The notes below the pieces were generated by a model. That model did not search any database, was not told the DNA's origin, and worked only from the letters and a program-made list of their open reading frames with translations. From Hemerocallis citrina (Eukaryota; Streptophyta; Magnoliopsida; Asparagales; Asphodelaceae): a stretch of 64,000 nucleotides of DNA. The stretch spans positions 39,712,984 through 39,776,983 of the forward strand of contig CM030362.1 in the NCBI GenBank assembly GCA_017893485.1, written 5' to 3'. This document shows, piece by piece, positions 1 through 11,900 of this stretch. The first letter of the stretch is position 1. Every line of letters begins with the position of its first letter. A program made the position numbers and the translations under genes.

Positions 1-820
1 TTGAGTAGATTACCTATCAAAGTATAAGCAAACAAGTCTGATAAGATCGATGTTGAGAGTGTTCATATGTCATCAAAGAAGTACTCATTCAACCAACACA
101 AATAACAAAAAACAAGATACTCAAACAAGGAATGATCGATCATGGATGTTATTCTGAGATAAAACATAATGCAAAAATTGAAACTGGATGTAGATAATGT
201 GACCACATTTGAAAGTAAACACTCATTCTTAAACAAATTACTACAAGTTGATAGGGTATCTTGTCAAAGTAGACATGCAAATTAAGTTCTTACAATCTAC
301 CAGTATTCCATATATTAACTGTTTCCCTTGTTTATGAAGTTTGTGTATAAATTAGAATGAGCCTCCGCATAGTTATTAATGTAAATTCTACTCTTGATAG
401 AAACTTAATTTCTTTCATATTCTCATTTGCACTAAGCTTTAAACCAATTTTAACTATGTCTCTTCCATGATCTCTGATTATGTATCAGTCGACTCGTCAA
501 GAGCATGTTTAATGTCAAGTATAAGAATTGGTGAAGCTTTGCTATATATTTCATGTTATGTAAATTGGGAAAAGAAAAAAGTTTGTCTATGGTTGATTTC
601 GTATATATAACGCATGTAATGTTGATTAGCAAAAAATAAATCCATGTAATGTGTATGTTGTCTACATCACAAATTTTCCTAACTTAGTATCCAACACTAA
701 GTATTCCTCAATAAGTATCCAATTCCTCAAAAAATTCTCAATAAACAAACAATCAATTTAGGTCACATTATTAACAATAAGTGGAAAAAAATTGTAACCA
801 ACACCGACAATCAACCATCA
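1..820. other. AT-rich sequence, no gene recognised
   Basis: No coding signal, tandem array or transposon boundary could be recognised. If the exon-like stretch at about 826-1085 on the minus strand is a first exon, this sequence would be the start of its first intron, which continues beyond the window. This is inference only. Confidence 0.3.
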
Positions 821-825
821 CAATA

Positions 826-1085
826 CTATACTAGGCATACCTCTTTAGGGTTTGGAGATTGGATATGATTTGGAGATTTCCAAAATCCGTAGTGAGGAGA
901 GTGATTTGGGTTTATACGAAGTGTAAGGAGAGAGATCGGGTGGAGAAGAAAGAAACTTGGATTAATGGATTTTTGGGGGAGAAATGAGGGGTTAGGGTTT
1001 TGGGTTTTTGGGAGAGTGGAGAGGCCGCCAGTTGGGGAAGAGGGGTAGAAGAAGAAGAAGATAACGAAATAAGAGAGAGACAGTG
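826..1085 (-). other. possible 5' UTR first exon of a gene leaving the window
   Basis: Read on the minus strand this is CT-rich, with runs of CTTCTTCTTCTTC and AAACCCTAA-like motifs typical of plant 5' leaders. It ends in CCTAAAGAG followed by GTATGC, a plausible splice donor near 838. It has no ATG of its own after the inserted repeat at 1090-1366. Any coding exon would lie to the left of position 1. The alternative is anonymous spacer. An open frame of 98 codons crosses it but starts inside the neighbouring repeat, so I do not treat that frame as coding. Confidence 0.25.
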
Positions 1086-1089
1086 GGGT

Positions 1090-1366
1090 TGGTCGTATCT
1101 TACAAGCAATTAGGGGGCCCATCTGAGGTCGTAATTGGGAATAGTGACATCAGTTAGCGAGGGCCGCTAGTGGCATTAGCGACCACTTCAGTCCAATGCC
1201 CCTCCGTACTCTACAAGTGTGGGAGTACAAATTTGGTGGCTATGAAGAGGCCGCTATTCCCAATAGCGGCCGCTGCCGACGTGGCAGTGGCTAGCCCACG
1301 AACGCTAATAGTTTGGGAACTGGCCTAAAATCGCAAATTGTATCAAAAAGTGGCCTAGTACGGCAA
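1090..1366 (+). mobile_element. terminal part of hairpin-array inverted-repeat element
   Basis: The right edge (about 1262-1366) is the inverted complement of the left edge of the element at 62684 onward: both read GAATTTTTTGCCGT, then TAGGCCACTTTTTGATA, then CTAGCCACTGCCACGT going inward. Inside are imperfect hairpins of the family GGTCGCTATT-loop-AATAGCGACC, at about 1130, 1164 and 1252. The stretch AGCAATTAG to CCATCTGAGGTCG at 1107-1133 also matches 63920-63943 in the same orientation. I infer that this is one arm of a TIR element. The opposite arm is not found to its left, so the copy is probably truncated. Confidence 0.55.
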
Positions 1367-1721
1367 AAAATTCAATAAATTTCAGCAGTAACTTTTAAAA
1401 TAACACAAGCAAAACTAAGGAAACATATAGCAGATGCTAAATCCATCAACAAAAAGAAGCTTATCAAGATTCATTATGTGCTTATATACCAAGATGCACA
1501 ACTAATTTCTAAAATGTACTGAACAAATTAGATCATAAATTTCCTAACAGAAGTTCCGATAATGTCCAAAATTAGCATTAAAATTTTGATACCGAGTTTT
1601 CAAACCATTGTTTTAAAGATTTTTAAGGTAGGCGACTAAATATTGTCTATGAATTATGATGCTAAGAAAAAAAGAATAAAACAAAAAACATGAATAAATT
1701 CGGTAAGTTAGGCCTACATAT
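1367..1721. other. AT-rich intergenic sequence
   Basis: I see no coding, repeat or RNA signal here. Confidence 0.3.
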
Positions 1722-1730
1722 TTTGATGAT

Positions 1731-1903
1731 GAGTAATGCTTCATCCACTACCAATTTCACTACCATTTTGTTCACTAACTTAGGTGACATATTCCTGTTG
1801 GAGAGTTCTCCCACCTACTCTATCTTTCTCTACCTATTGCAGTGTGCCACCTAAGGTAGTGAACAAAATGATAGTGAAATTGGTAGTGGATGTAGCATTA
1901 CTC
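1731..1903. mobile_element. MITE with about 60-bp TIRs and 9-bp TSD (Mutator-like)
   Basis: A 173-bp foldback. The left arm begins GAGTAATGCTTCATCCACTA and the right arm is its near-perfect inverted complement ending TGTAGCATTACTC. Arms of about 55-60 bp surround a loop of about 55 bp containing TTCTCCCACC. The 9-bp direct repeat TTTGATGAT lies immediately outside, at 1722-1730 and 1904-1912. A 9-bp duplication with long TIRs fits the Mutator superfamily. There is no transposase, so the copy is non-autonomous. Confidence 0.85.
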
Positions 1904-1912
1904 TTTGATGAT

Positions 1913-2305
1913 AAACCCTGGATTGGAATAAGGAGGAGAGAAAATAACATTATAACATGGAACCCTAGGTGAAAATTGATGGTACCAATTAGCACACGTG
2001 GAGATATTTACCCAAAGATCGAAGGAAGGATCGATCATGAAGGCCTTCAAACTGAAGTTGGGGAGAAGACGAGTGCTGAAACCCTAATTCAGTCCAACAA
2101 CAACAGCGACAAGAAAGGAGATTTGATGACGAGATTAGGATTTTGAATGAGATAAATGAGGTGAAGGCGTAAAAAAGTTAAGTCATCGAATTAAACGAAT
2201 ATAAATTGAATAAAAAAATATATATATTTGAATGTTTTGATTTGGGCTACACTGTAGTGCACATTTATATTTGTTGGATATAGTTTGAATTTGTATTATA
2301 CGTAT
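1913..2305. other. intergenic, nothing recognised
   Basis: AT-rich sequence. A short stretch with an AAACCCTAA-like motif near 2080 has no sustained reading frame. Confidence 0.3.
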
Positions 2306-2323
2306 TTATATAATTACAAAGTT

Positions 2324-2823
2324 TTTTTTTTTGATGAAACGGATAGAGCCGCAAGGCTCCAGCCAGACGAATAATAATATAAATGTGGATAATGTACAGT
2401 CAATACAATAGAAAATAGCTACAAATTTACAAGATGTAAACGATAATTACAACCGCTAAATACAATGAAGCATCTAAGAATAGACTCATGGAGACCGAGT
2501 GCCACCCAACTTCAACAGCGCCGATAGGGGTTCAGCACTCCCCCTCGAAGCGGAGGCGCATCCGGGGGCTGAGGCCAAAACTGCCCAAGAACCACAGCGA
2601 AACAAGTCCAAAGAAGTGAACTCCACGCGAAAGATCCCAACAGCGTCAGGTCTGATCACAGCCAAAGGACCGATAACCAAACCAAACTAAGAACCAAATA
2701 AACATAAGAAAAAGGGATAGAAATCAATCCGCAGAACGTGCGATTAGAGGAGCCCAAAATAACAACACAAAACCCTCTAGAAAAAAGGTAGCCCAATCCA
2801 GATCATCGAACGGAAACCCTAGC
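2324..2823 (-). mobile_element. LINE/SINE-type retroposon insertion with 18-bp TSD
   Basis: A 500-bp insertion with its poly-A tail on the minus strand (poly-T at 2322-2332). The 18-bp direct repeat TTATATAATTACAAAGTT flanks it at 2306-2323 and 2824-2841. A variable-length duplication plus A-tail is the hallmark of LINE-mediated insertion. The 3' end (minus strand) reads GGCTCTATCCGTTTCATC before the tail, closely matching the 3' end of the LINE at 60860-62259 (GACTCTATCCGTTTCATA). No reverse-transcriptase frame is present, so it is either a 5'-truncated LINE or a SINE sharing that 3' end. Confidence 0.85.
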
Positions 2824-2929
2824 TTATATAATTACAAAGTTAGAGTTTCTTTGTTAGAAACTCCAACTCTCCCATTAAAATAGTAAGTAGAGATTATCTA
2901 GAAAGATGGATAGATAGATAATAATTTAT

Positions 2930-4190
2930 ACGCGTGATGCACATTTAATATATTTTTAAAAAATAAAGTAAAAAATCTGACGTAGTGAGGACTCGAACCT
3001 GAGACCTCCTTTTTTTATTAGTCATGCACGTGCAATGCACGCGTTGGTAGATTTACAAATTTACAAATGACACTAAGGCCTTCTCCCATTATAATATTAG
3101 AGATTAGAGATTAGAGATTTTACTAGTAATTTGCCCGTGCGATACATGTCCTAATAATTTTTTTAAAAAAATAAATACTAAGACATAATCCGGTATTAAA
3201 CCTGAGATTTCACTTTCTCATCACGTAATCTTTACAAATTACCTATAGTGCGATACACGTACTAATAATTTTCTTAAAAAATAAATACTAAGACATAATT
3301 CGGTATCGAACCTGAGATTTCACTTTTCTCATCACAGAATCTTTACAAATTACCTATAGTGACATCAACTTTTAGTGACATTTTTTGTAAATAATAATGT
3401 CATTAATAAATTTGAGATTTGAGAGTACTATGGTAACTAATAATAGTTAAGTAAATGAATGGTTAATTAAACTCTCACTTAAAAATAAATGGTAGAGATG
3501 AGATAGTTGGTTGAATGGTTGTCTACAAATTACAGGTTGTCTACAAATGACAACCTCAATTCTCCCATTATAATATTAGAGCTAGAGATAATTATGTCAT
3601 AAATAAATTTGAACTTTGTGGGCATTATAGTAACTAATAACAGTTAAGTAAATGAGTGGTTAATATAACTCTCACTTAAAAATAAATTGTTGAGATTAGA
3701 TGGTTGGTTGAATGGTAGTCTACAAATTACAGGTTGTCTACAAATGACAACTCCAATTCTCCTATTATAATATTAGAGATTTTACTAGTAATTTTACCCA
3801 TGTAATGCACGTCCTAATAAGTATTTTTTTAACAATGTAGAAACTCCGAAGTAGTGAGAACTCTATGAGACCTCCTTTATATTAGCTATGTACAATTGTA
3901 TATGCAATATACCTACGTTGGTACGTATACAATTAGGGCCGCCCCCCACCTTAAGGCCGGTGAGGCGGCCGCCTCAGGCCTCCGATTTTTTTTGCAATTT
4001 TACGGGCCCCAAATTTGTATTTTCCTTGTAAATATAGGCACATATTTTGCGCGTAAAAAAATAATATTATAATTAGGGACTCCCAAAAATAATTATTTAG
4101 GCTTTTCGCCTCGGTCCCCAAAAACTCAAGGTCGGCCCTGTGTACAATGACAACTCCAACTCTCTGATTATAACATTAGAGATTTTGAGA
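2930..4190 (-). repeat. cluster of Helitron-like non-autonomous repeats
   Basis: The stretch repeats two kinds of edge. One is TCTC/TCTAATATTATAATGGGAG on the minus strand (edges at about 3108, 3586, 3773). The other is a hairpin-type end, GCATCGCACGGGCAAATTACTAG on the minus strand, broken by mutation (edges at about 3122 and 3783). A TC start and a hairpin followed by CTAG are known Helitron ends, so I infer head-to-tail Helitron-like units. Within the cluster a 111-bp unit is tandemly duplicated (3138-3248, 3249-3359), as is a unit of about 197 bp (3399-3595, 3596-3780). No Rep or helicase frame is present. Confidence 0.5.
3934..4140. mobile_element. short hAT-like element, 8-bp TSD with one mismatch
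   Basis: A 207-bp element with short terminal inverted repeats TAGGGCCG and CGGCCCTG. It is flanked by TATACAAT (3926-3933) and TGTACAAT (4141-4148), an 8-bp duplication with one mismatch. It is GC-rich at both ends (CTTAAGGCCGG, CTCAAGGTCGGCC) and AT-rich in the middle. The 8-bp duplication and terminal TAGGG fit hAT MITEs. It sits inside the Helitron-like cluster and so is younger than that unit. Confidence 0.7.
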
Positions 4191-4358
4191 GGCAGTAGCC
4201 GCACAAGTTGATGACAATTCTATTCTTCAACGGCATTTTATGAGGCTTTTTAGGTTATTTAGCCAAAACAAAAAAGAAAAAGAAAACAGTAAATAGTAAT
4301 AGTAATAATAATAATAAAATAATAATTTCAGATTTTTTAAGATTTTTTTAGAATGTTA

Positions 4359-5032
4359 GAGCATCTGTAGTTGGCTAAAAAACCATTTTTTTGCCAAAAC
4401 GAAAAAAGAATGATGTAATTGTTGACCCAAATTCTGGGTTTTAGGATAACAGTGATCAGCTATATTTGGAAAAAGAAAACGAAATTTGGAAATTATATTT
4501 TCGTCAGTTCATTTTTTTTTTGAAAAAACATACGAAAGATCATTTTTCGTCGTTTTTTTAAAAAAATATATCGGACGGAGAATGACTTTCCGTCCGATTG
4601 TTTTTTTTTTTTTAATACAAAGATTGGACGGGAAATCATTTCCCATCACACAAACTAATTCAAAAAGAATTTGATCGAACGATGGATGATTCCCCGTCCA
4701 TTTATTTTTTTATAAAAAAACCTCGGACGATAAATGATTTCCCGTTTGTTGGTTTTTTTTTTTTAATCGATGGACGGGATGATTTCCCATCCGTTGTTTT
4801 TTTAAAAACAAAAAAAAAATTTGACAAACAGGAAATCATCCCTCATCTGATCGATTTCTAATTAAAAAAAACGAAACAAAACAAAATTGGTACGAGACAT
4901 TATCTTCCGTCGGATCAATTTTTAAATATAAAAACCCAAATTTTGGAATAGAACAACTACAGCTAAGATGCAAAAATTCCTTTGCTATATGCCAAATACC
5001 CAAATTTTGTGATTGAAAGACTACAATTGCTC
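4359..5032. mobile_element. TTA-flanked element made of short palindromes
   Basis: A 674-bp element between TTA trinucleotides (4356-4358 and 5033-5035). The ends are GAGCATCTGTAG and, inverted, CTACAATTGCTC. Inside are about seven imperfect palindromes of the type GGACGGGAAATCATTTCCC, at about 4573, 4625, 4683, 4725, 4770, 4832 and 4885, separated by T-rich or A-rich spacers. TTA duplications fit PIF/Harbinger. There is no transposase. The related end AAGCATCTGTAGTAG recurs at 60844 and 62260, and similar GGACGG palindromes recur at 54511-54590 and 62460-62600. Confidence 0.65.
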
Positions 5033-5035
5033 TTA

Positions 5036-5539
5036 CCCTAATTTATTTTTTTCTCATAATTACTATTTTCAATATTCCAACTAATTCCAGTTAGCAAGAG
5101 AATATAAAGGTCACGGTTAGATCCTGGCGTGTTTGGTTTGATGCAAGTGCAAATGTCTCGGAACCAAATGGATTAATGATGTTTACAGTAATTAAAAATC
5201 CAAAAAACTACAGCAAGTACATAATTGCCACTAAGTTCATAAAATAGCAACTTCGTTTGAGGTATATTTCCCTCATCAGTTCAAGCAATAGAACTGTGTC
5301 GTTTGCAAAATTTCAGTGGCAGCGCCAACAATTGCAATTAAACAACCATCCATATACTTCTCATTAGCCAAAGGTAGTAGTGTATCCCACAAGTCAGACT
5401 ATTACTTTCTTTTATAAAAGGAAATACTGGAACCAGGAAACAAAAGGACTATTGAACACACTACAAAAGGTTGGTTTCTCTGTAAGGTTACAACAGCACA
5501 ACTTATAATTCCTATCCTCGCTAGAAAATTATGAATCCA
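5036..5539 (-). other. 3' flank of the Utp12-domain gene
   Basis: The part next to the stop codon (about 5440-5539) is probably the 3' UTR of the minus-strand gene. The remainder is AT-rich without recognised features. Confidence 0.35.
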
Positions 5540-5930
5540 TCAATCACTCATGACCTCACTTCCATCAGAATCTCGAGGAGAGTTAATTACATCTCCCAAA
5601 TCATCATCTTCATCATCGGTCTCCATCACATCTACCGATTCTTCTTCATCGCTGTCCTTGTCCTCGTATATGATGGCTGGGACCATATCCTCATTGACCT
5701 CATCGACCTCATCGTCAGGGATCTATGAAGGACAAAGCATTGCTTAGAAGAGGATAATATTAGTTCAGAAAGAAATTGAACATCTGAATGTAGAGAGAAA
5801 CTCACATTGGCAGATAGGATATCTAGACAAGTAGAAAGTTGAAGAGCCGACCCAAATGTTGAAATCCTTGACTCAATGAGCTGAAAAGAGTCACAATAGT
5901 AATGTCAGGAGTACAATATTTAAAAACCAT

Positions 5931-5966
<36 letters not shown>

Positions 5967-8900
5967 GCCACACAAAATCTCGTGATTGTGATGGCAATGA
6001 GCATTTGCTATCAAAATAGGGTCGGTTTAGAGTCTCCCTGAAGTATATGACAATATTTTACAGCCGGTTGTCAACCTGATCTCAAGCTCTCTAATTCAGG
6101 CCAGTTTTCTACCGAATGAAACTAGATGAAAGGGGCTTGTCATAATCCTTGATGACTATTTCGCTTCCTCCAAATTTCTTTTAGACCAAAAGTAAAACGT
6201 TTAGATGAAGAAGGAACATGATAAATTTTCTGTTAGGAATTGCTCCCTAGATTCATGGAAAAGAATCAATTAGATAAATCCAAGAGTCAAACAGAAATGC
6301 ATGCACTTCTACTAAACAAAGGATGTGATCTATCTACTGTATCTTCTTCGAGGAGTTGTAACTTGTCCGAAAGAAACCCTGAGAGGAAAATTTCAAGAGA
6401 CAAAGGATAAACTTTGTTATATCCCTACATTGGAAGTATTACCAAACTATTCCTCCCTACAAATGTATGCAATTTGGCTAGACCACATAACACCTATATG
6501 CATTCTTTCGGAAATGATTAAAGATCAATAAACCCTCTGAGTGGGACCTTAGATAACGAGTATGCATGCGTACAGCTGCATGCCAGCATCTAAAGAAAAG
6601 CAGTTTTAAAAGCAAGTAAAATAGGTAATTGCACAGGGTTTCCAAGCAGAATTGATTTGCAGGTAAATATCTGTGAATATACATAATGGAAAATAGAATA
6701 AGAATATACTACCCATATTGCAACCAGGGAAGTATCTTTCCGATTTTAATGACAAAAATCATAAGGTGATTTCACCATTCTGCAATTCTGAAAGGGTTTT
6801 CGCATATGGGTCACTAACAAATATATTAATTCCATATACCTCTGATGAGGACATCAATTCTATTTAATTTAGTAATTTATTTCAGTACCATATTTATTTT
6901 TTTGGCAATTATAGCCATATGTAATCTATCTTTTTGCATTAGAATATTTTTGAGATTTTTAGAATCTTTTGAGATTTGTATCAAGATTTGTTTTGAGCCT
7001 ATTTATAGGCCCTGAGATTAATAAGAAATATATGCTATTCTTGATTAAAAAATTATTGTGTAGAGTTTTCTCTTCCTATCTTTTTTAGTATGATACAATA
7101 GAAATCCAATTATTAGGGTTTGTGATAAATCCTAATACAATTTTAGGATTAGTGATAAACTCTAAAATCTACCCCCCAAATTAAAAAATCCCCCAAAAAA
7201 TACCCAAAACCCTAATCCCCTTTCTCCTCTTCTTCTTCCTCCAAATCCCGAAACCCCCTACCTCCCAATCGTCTCCTTCCCTTGCGCCAGCACCCATCCT
7301 GAACACCCTGCTCCACTTCATCCCCGACCTCGCCTCATCCCTGTGCTCCCGAACCCTCTGAACCGCACACCTCACCCTCGTCCCTAGCCACTCCTGAACA
7401 GCCTGATCACCCCTGCAGCCTCGAGCGCCTGTCTCTCTCTCCCTTATCGTCTGTCTCCCTCCCGCTCTGTCTCTTTGTCATCTGTCGCGCGCCCAATAGC
7501 AGCCAGCGCCAGCCGCCGTTGCTCCTCCCGAGTGCCAACGCCAGCCCAGATCCGCCAACCCTCGCTTTTGCTGCCATTGCTCTTGAAGTTGTTGCTGCCA
7601 TTGCTGTGCTCTTCTGAGATCTAAGCTGAGTTCTTCGAACCCTCGATATACTCTTTCCAATTTTCAAATATTTGTGTTATACTGCTTTATCAATTATCAT
7701 CTCTATTATATTATCTGATTTGACTGTCGTCCACAAAAACAATTGAGATTGAGTGTTCCACTTGCTTGATTAGAGTATGAATCAATATTGAATCTTTTAC
7801 TTGCTAAGAACACTTAGCAATTTAATTATTGATTATTAGAACTGAATTATTAATTGGGTTTGTGAAACTTAATTCAATTCTTGAAAATCCATCAAACTTA
7901 ATTGTTTAAAATTCCAACTTTGATCCGCATTACATGTTGGTAAAATTAATCCTTTAATATTCTTGGAAATTCTTTATTTAGAGTTATTTTTACATCATTT
8001 TGGTATCAGAGCGAAGGTTCTTAAAACCCTAGTTCTTGCATCATTTAGGCATCAATTTTTGCATTCATTTTGGAACATGTAGTCTTTTATTTTTCTTTCT
8101 TTTTTAGATCATTTCAGATTTATTTTTATTTAAAATTTTAAAAAAAAGGTACACACACGACCCCTAGTTTTTCCATTTTGGTGAATACATCTTCGTAGCA
8201 CCATCACAGATCCTGACAAGCTTTTCTTATCCCTCTCACATCACCCAATTAGAAACCCTAGACCTTCACGACCTGAAATGGACAACTCTAATATCTCCGC
8301 TACCCTAGCTGCCATTCAAGCAACTATTGCCAATATCAATCAGAGGCTTGAGAAAGTGGAATAAAATCAAACCGTTGTCCCTGAACTTCATGATAATCGT
8401 CAGATCCCTCAAGAAAATGTTCGTGACGATCGACGTCAAGAACGTGACCCTGACGAACAATATAAGAAGAACGTTAAGGCTGACGTTCTCCATTTTGAAG
8501 GCCACATGGAACCCCAAGCATATCTCGATTGGGTCTGTGCCATGGACCATTACTTTGTGTGATTTGACGTGAGCAAAGCCCTGAAGGTTAAATTTACCAC
8601 AATGAAATTGACGGGTAAAGCTCAACAACACTGGACCAATCTTGAACACGCCCGCAGAGGCCGAGGCCTTGCACCCATAGCCACTTGGGAAGCCATGAAA
8701 GAGAAGCTCGCTGAGAGATATATACCGTTATCGTTCCACACCCGATTGCTAGATTCGTGGAACCAACTTTATCAAAGAAGTAAATGCCCCCAAGAATATA
8801 TTGATAAATTTGATGACTTCCTTATTCGGTGCCATACTTTAGGTAAAGAGAGTGAAGAACAAACTCTCTCTAGGTTCAGGGTTGGATTACAAGCCGATCT

Positions 8901-11900
8901 GAGGAACGAGCTAATTCATAGAATTGTGGACTCATTAGCGGCAGCTTATGCTCTTGTCCTTGATATGGATTCCCTTAAAGCAAGTTCCCATTACAAGTCC
9001 AGCGATTCAATGGATCATTACTCCAGAATGAATCCTCCTGAGCACTCCTCTCATCAGTACCCTAACAAGTCTTACCCAAACATACTCCAAATTCCTATCC
9101 ACTTAGAAATAACAACACAGGTAAGAACACTGAAAGAGACTATTCTAAGATTGATCCTCTCACTAAGTGCTATACATGTAAAGGATACGGCCATGTTGCT
9201 GGCAGCTGTCCCAGCCCAAGTAGGATCAATATATTAGAGGGTACCGCAGTCATCGCTGATGAGCCCGACAATGAGTTTACCTATGAACCTAATGTAAGTG
9301 ATGACTTTGATGAAAAAGAGGATGACCAGTCTCTCAATTGTATTCAGTCTGTCCAGTCACCTCCATTGAGTATTACCTGAGTTACCCATTCCTTCCCAAG
9401 TCACTTGGCAACCCATAGATTTTACCCCTGTGTTAGAACATCACAAAGTTACAGAGTCTGCATCCACATTTTCATTCTGCATTCATGATTTGCATAGAAA
9501 AATTTCCAAGAAAATTAATGAGAATAATTTTAACTACACATTAATAACAGATACAAGGAAATTTAAAACTCTTGATGTTGGTGACGAAGTGATGGTTCGG
9601 ATTCATCCGGAACGGTTTCCATCTGGACCCGTTAAGAATTTGAACATACGTGCTGAATGCCCATTTAAGATTCTTCATACAATCAATGATAAAACCTACG
9701 TCGTTGACCTTCCTGAAGGCTTTGGCATAAGACTTTCAATATTGAGGATCTAGTACTTTATGAAGGCTCAAAATTTCACCCTAGAAATTTTTTTATAGAT
9801 GAGCCTACCCTACAACCTAATGGTGAGATTCCCACATTTACCCCTCTACCTGATAGGCTGATACTATTTACCCACCGACAGAAGAATTGAATAATATTTT
9901 AGATGATCAGATAATCTCTACAAGAGATGGTGGTATGCACAAGTATTTGGTGAGGTAGAAGAACCAAAGTCAGATGACACTGCAGTGATCGTAAGGGACT
10001 CCCGCAACTGGATCCAGATCTTTTGGAGCACCATGACAGGATCACTTGTTTTGAATCGACTGGGTCGAGCTTTCTCCCACCGGAGAGAATGATGAGGACA
10101 TCAATTCTATTTAATTTAGTATTTTATTTCAGTACCATATTTATTTTTTTGGCAATTATAGCCATATGTAATCTTTCTTTTTGCATTAGAATATTTTTGA
10201 GATTTTTAGAATCTTTTGAGAATCGTATCAAGATTTATTTTGAGCCTATTTATAGGCCCTAGGATTAATGAGAAATATATGCTATTCTTGATTTAAAAAT
10301 TATTGTGTTGAGTTTTCTCTTCCTCTTTCTTTTTGTGTGATACAATTGAGATCCAATTATTAGGATTTGTGATAAATCCTAATATAATTTTAGGGTTAGT
10401 TATTAACTCTAAAATCTATCCAACAAATTAAAAAATCCCAAAAAAAACCCAAAACCCTAATCCCCTTTCTCCTCTTCTTCTTCCTCCAAATCCCGAAACC
10501 CCCTACCTCCTGATCGTCTCCTTCCAGCACCCATCCCGAACACCCTGCACCACTTCATCCCCGACCTTGCCTCATCCCTGTGCTCCCAAACCTTTGAACC
10601 GCACACCTCACCCTCGTCCCTAGCCACTCCTCAACAGCCCGATCACCCCTGCAGCCCCGAGCGCCTGTCTCTCTCTCCCTCATCGTCTGTCTCCCTCCCG
10701 CTCTGTCTCCTTGTCGTTTGTCACATGCCTAACAGCGCCAGCCTCCGTTGCTCCTCCCGAGCACCGACACCAGCCCAAATCTGCTAACCCTCGCTTTTGC
10801 TGCCATTGCTATGCTCTTCTGAGATCTACGCTGAGTTCTTCGAACCCTCGGTATACTCTTTTCAATTTTCAAATATTTGTGTCATACAGCTTTATCAATT
10901 ATCATCTCTATTATATTATCTGATTTGCCTGTCATCCACAAAAACAATTGAGATTGAGTGTTCCACTTGCTTGATTATAGTACGAATTAATATTGAATCT
11001 TTTACTTACTAAGAACACTTAGGAATTTAATTATTGATTGTTAAAACTGAATTATTAATTGGGTTTGTAAAACTTAATTCAATTCTTGAAAATTCATTAA
11101 ACCGATTAATTGTTTAAAATTCCAACTTTGATCCGCATTACATGTTGGTAAAATTAATCCTTTAATATTCTTGGAAATTCTCTATTTAGGGTTAGTTTTA
11201 CATCAACCTCACTCACAAATATTTAATTCCATATAAGTACTTTTGAGTGAGATATGGAATTAAATTTTGGTAACAAAAGTGGTTATTTGGAATTGATTTC
11301 ATATTGTAAGTGAGGTATATGGAATTAGGTATTTGTGAGTGACGTATATGGAATTGAAACATTTGTTAGTGACCCATGTGAGAAAAACCCATTCTGAAAA
11401 TAGTGATGACTTGATTGAGAAATCTCAGGGCTACAGTTACGAATTGAAGATAATTAGGTGACGAAGATTTCCGAATGTTTTAAAATTTACTTTCTATCTT
11501 TATAGTAGCTAGTAAAGGTAAAATTTCAAGGAGTAATTTGCTTCTTATTTCTCTAGTTAGTTAAATATGCTATGAACAATAAGTTTCTTAGAACTCGAGT
11601 TAGTCGTATTATAAAAGGTCATGCCTTCAATAGTTAGTTGATGAAAATGAGAATTTGAGTGTTTCCTTACAGGTTATCAAAATCCCATTTTGTCACTCAG
11701 TGATTACCCTTTTTTTCCCTAACCCTCCAATTCCCATATCGTATCCCTTTTCTTCTCAAATTCACCACGGCTCTCATAACAAATAGAGAGCCTGAAAGTC
11801 TGGAGTTTAACCAGCATACACGGGTTACATGTTCAGATTTAAATTTCAATGTTATTAAATCATACAGGTGAACCAAATCAACAATCTGAAATGAAAGAAA

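Larger units (their letters stand above)
6843..11205 (+). mobile_element. Ty3/gypsy LTR retrotransposon, internally deleted
   Basis: The LTRs are 6843-7997 and 10090-11205, both TGATGAGGACATCA... to ...TACATCA. The 5-bp duplication ACCTC lies at 6838-6842 and 11206-11210. The primer-binding site TGGTATCAGAGC (8001-8012) matches the 3' end of initiator tRNA-Met. The internal region keeps a gag with broken frames and the C-terminal tail of the integrase. Protease, reverse transcriptase, RNase H and the integrase core are missing, so the copy cannot move by itself. It lies antisense in an intron of the Utp12-domain gene, nested in a MITE. Confidence 0.93.
6794..11390. mobile_element. Mutator-type MITE, split by a gypsy element
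   Basis: The 9-bp repeat ATTCTGAAA lies at 6785-6793 and 11391-11399. The ends just inside are inverted: GGGTTTTCGCATATGGGTCA on the left, and on the right the complement of GGGTTTTTCTCACATGGGTC. Both continue through CACTAACAAAT and ATTCCATATAC for about 60 bp. Removing the gypsy insertion (6843-11205 plus its 5-bp duplication) leaves about 229 bp. A 9-bp duplication and long TIRs indicate a Mutator-like MITE that entered the intron before the retrotransposon did. Confidence 0.8.

Noticed and set aside
7181..7667. Frames of 60-86 codons on the minus strand in the 5' LTR
   Set aside because: Complement of the CT-rich LTR leader, not preserved in the second LTR.
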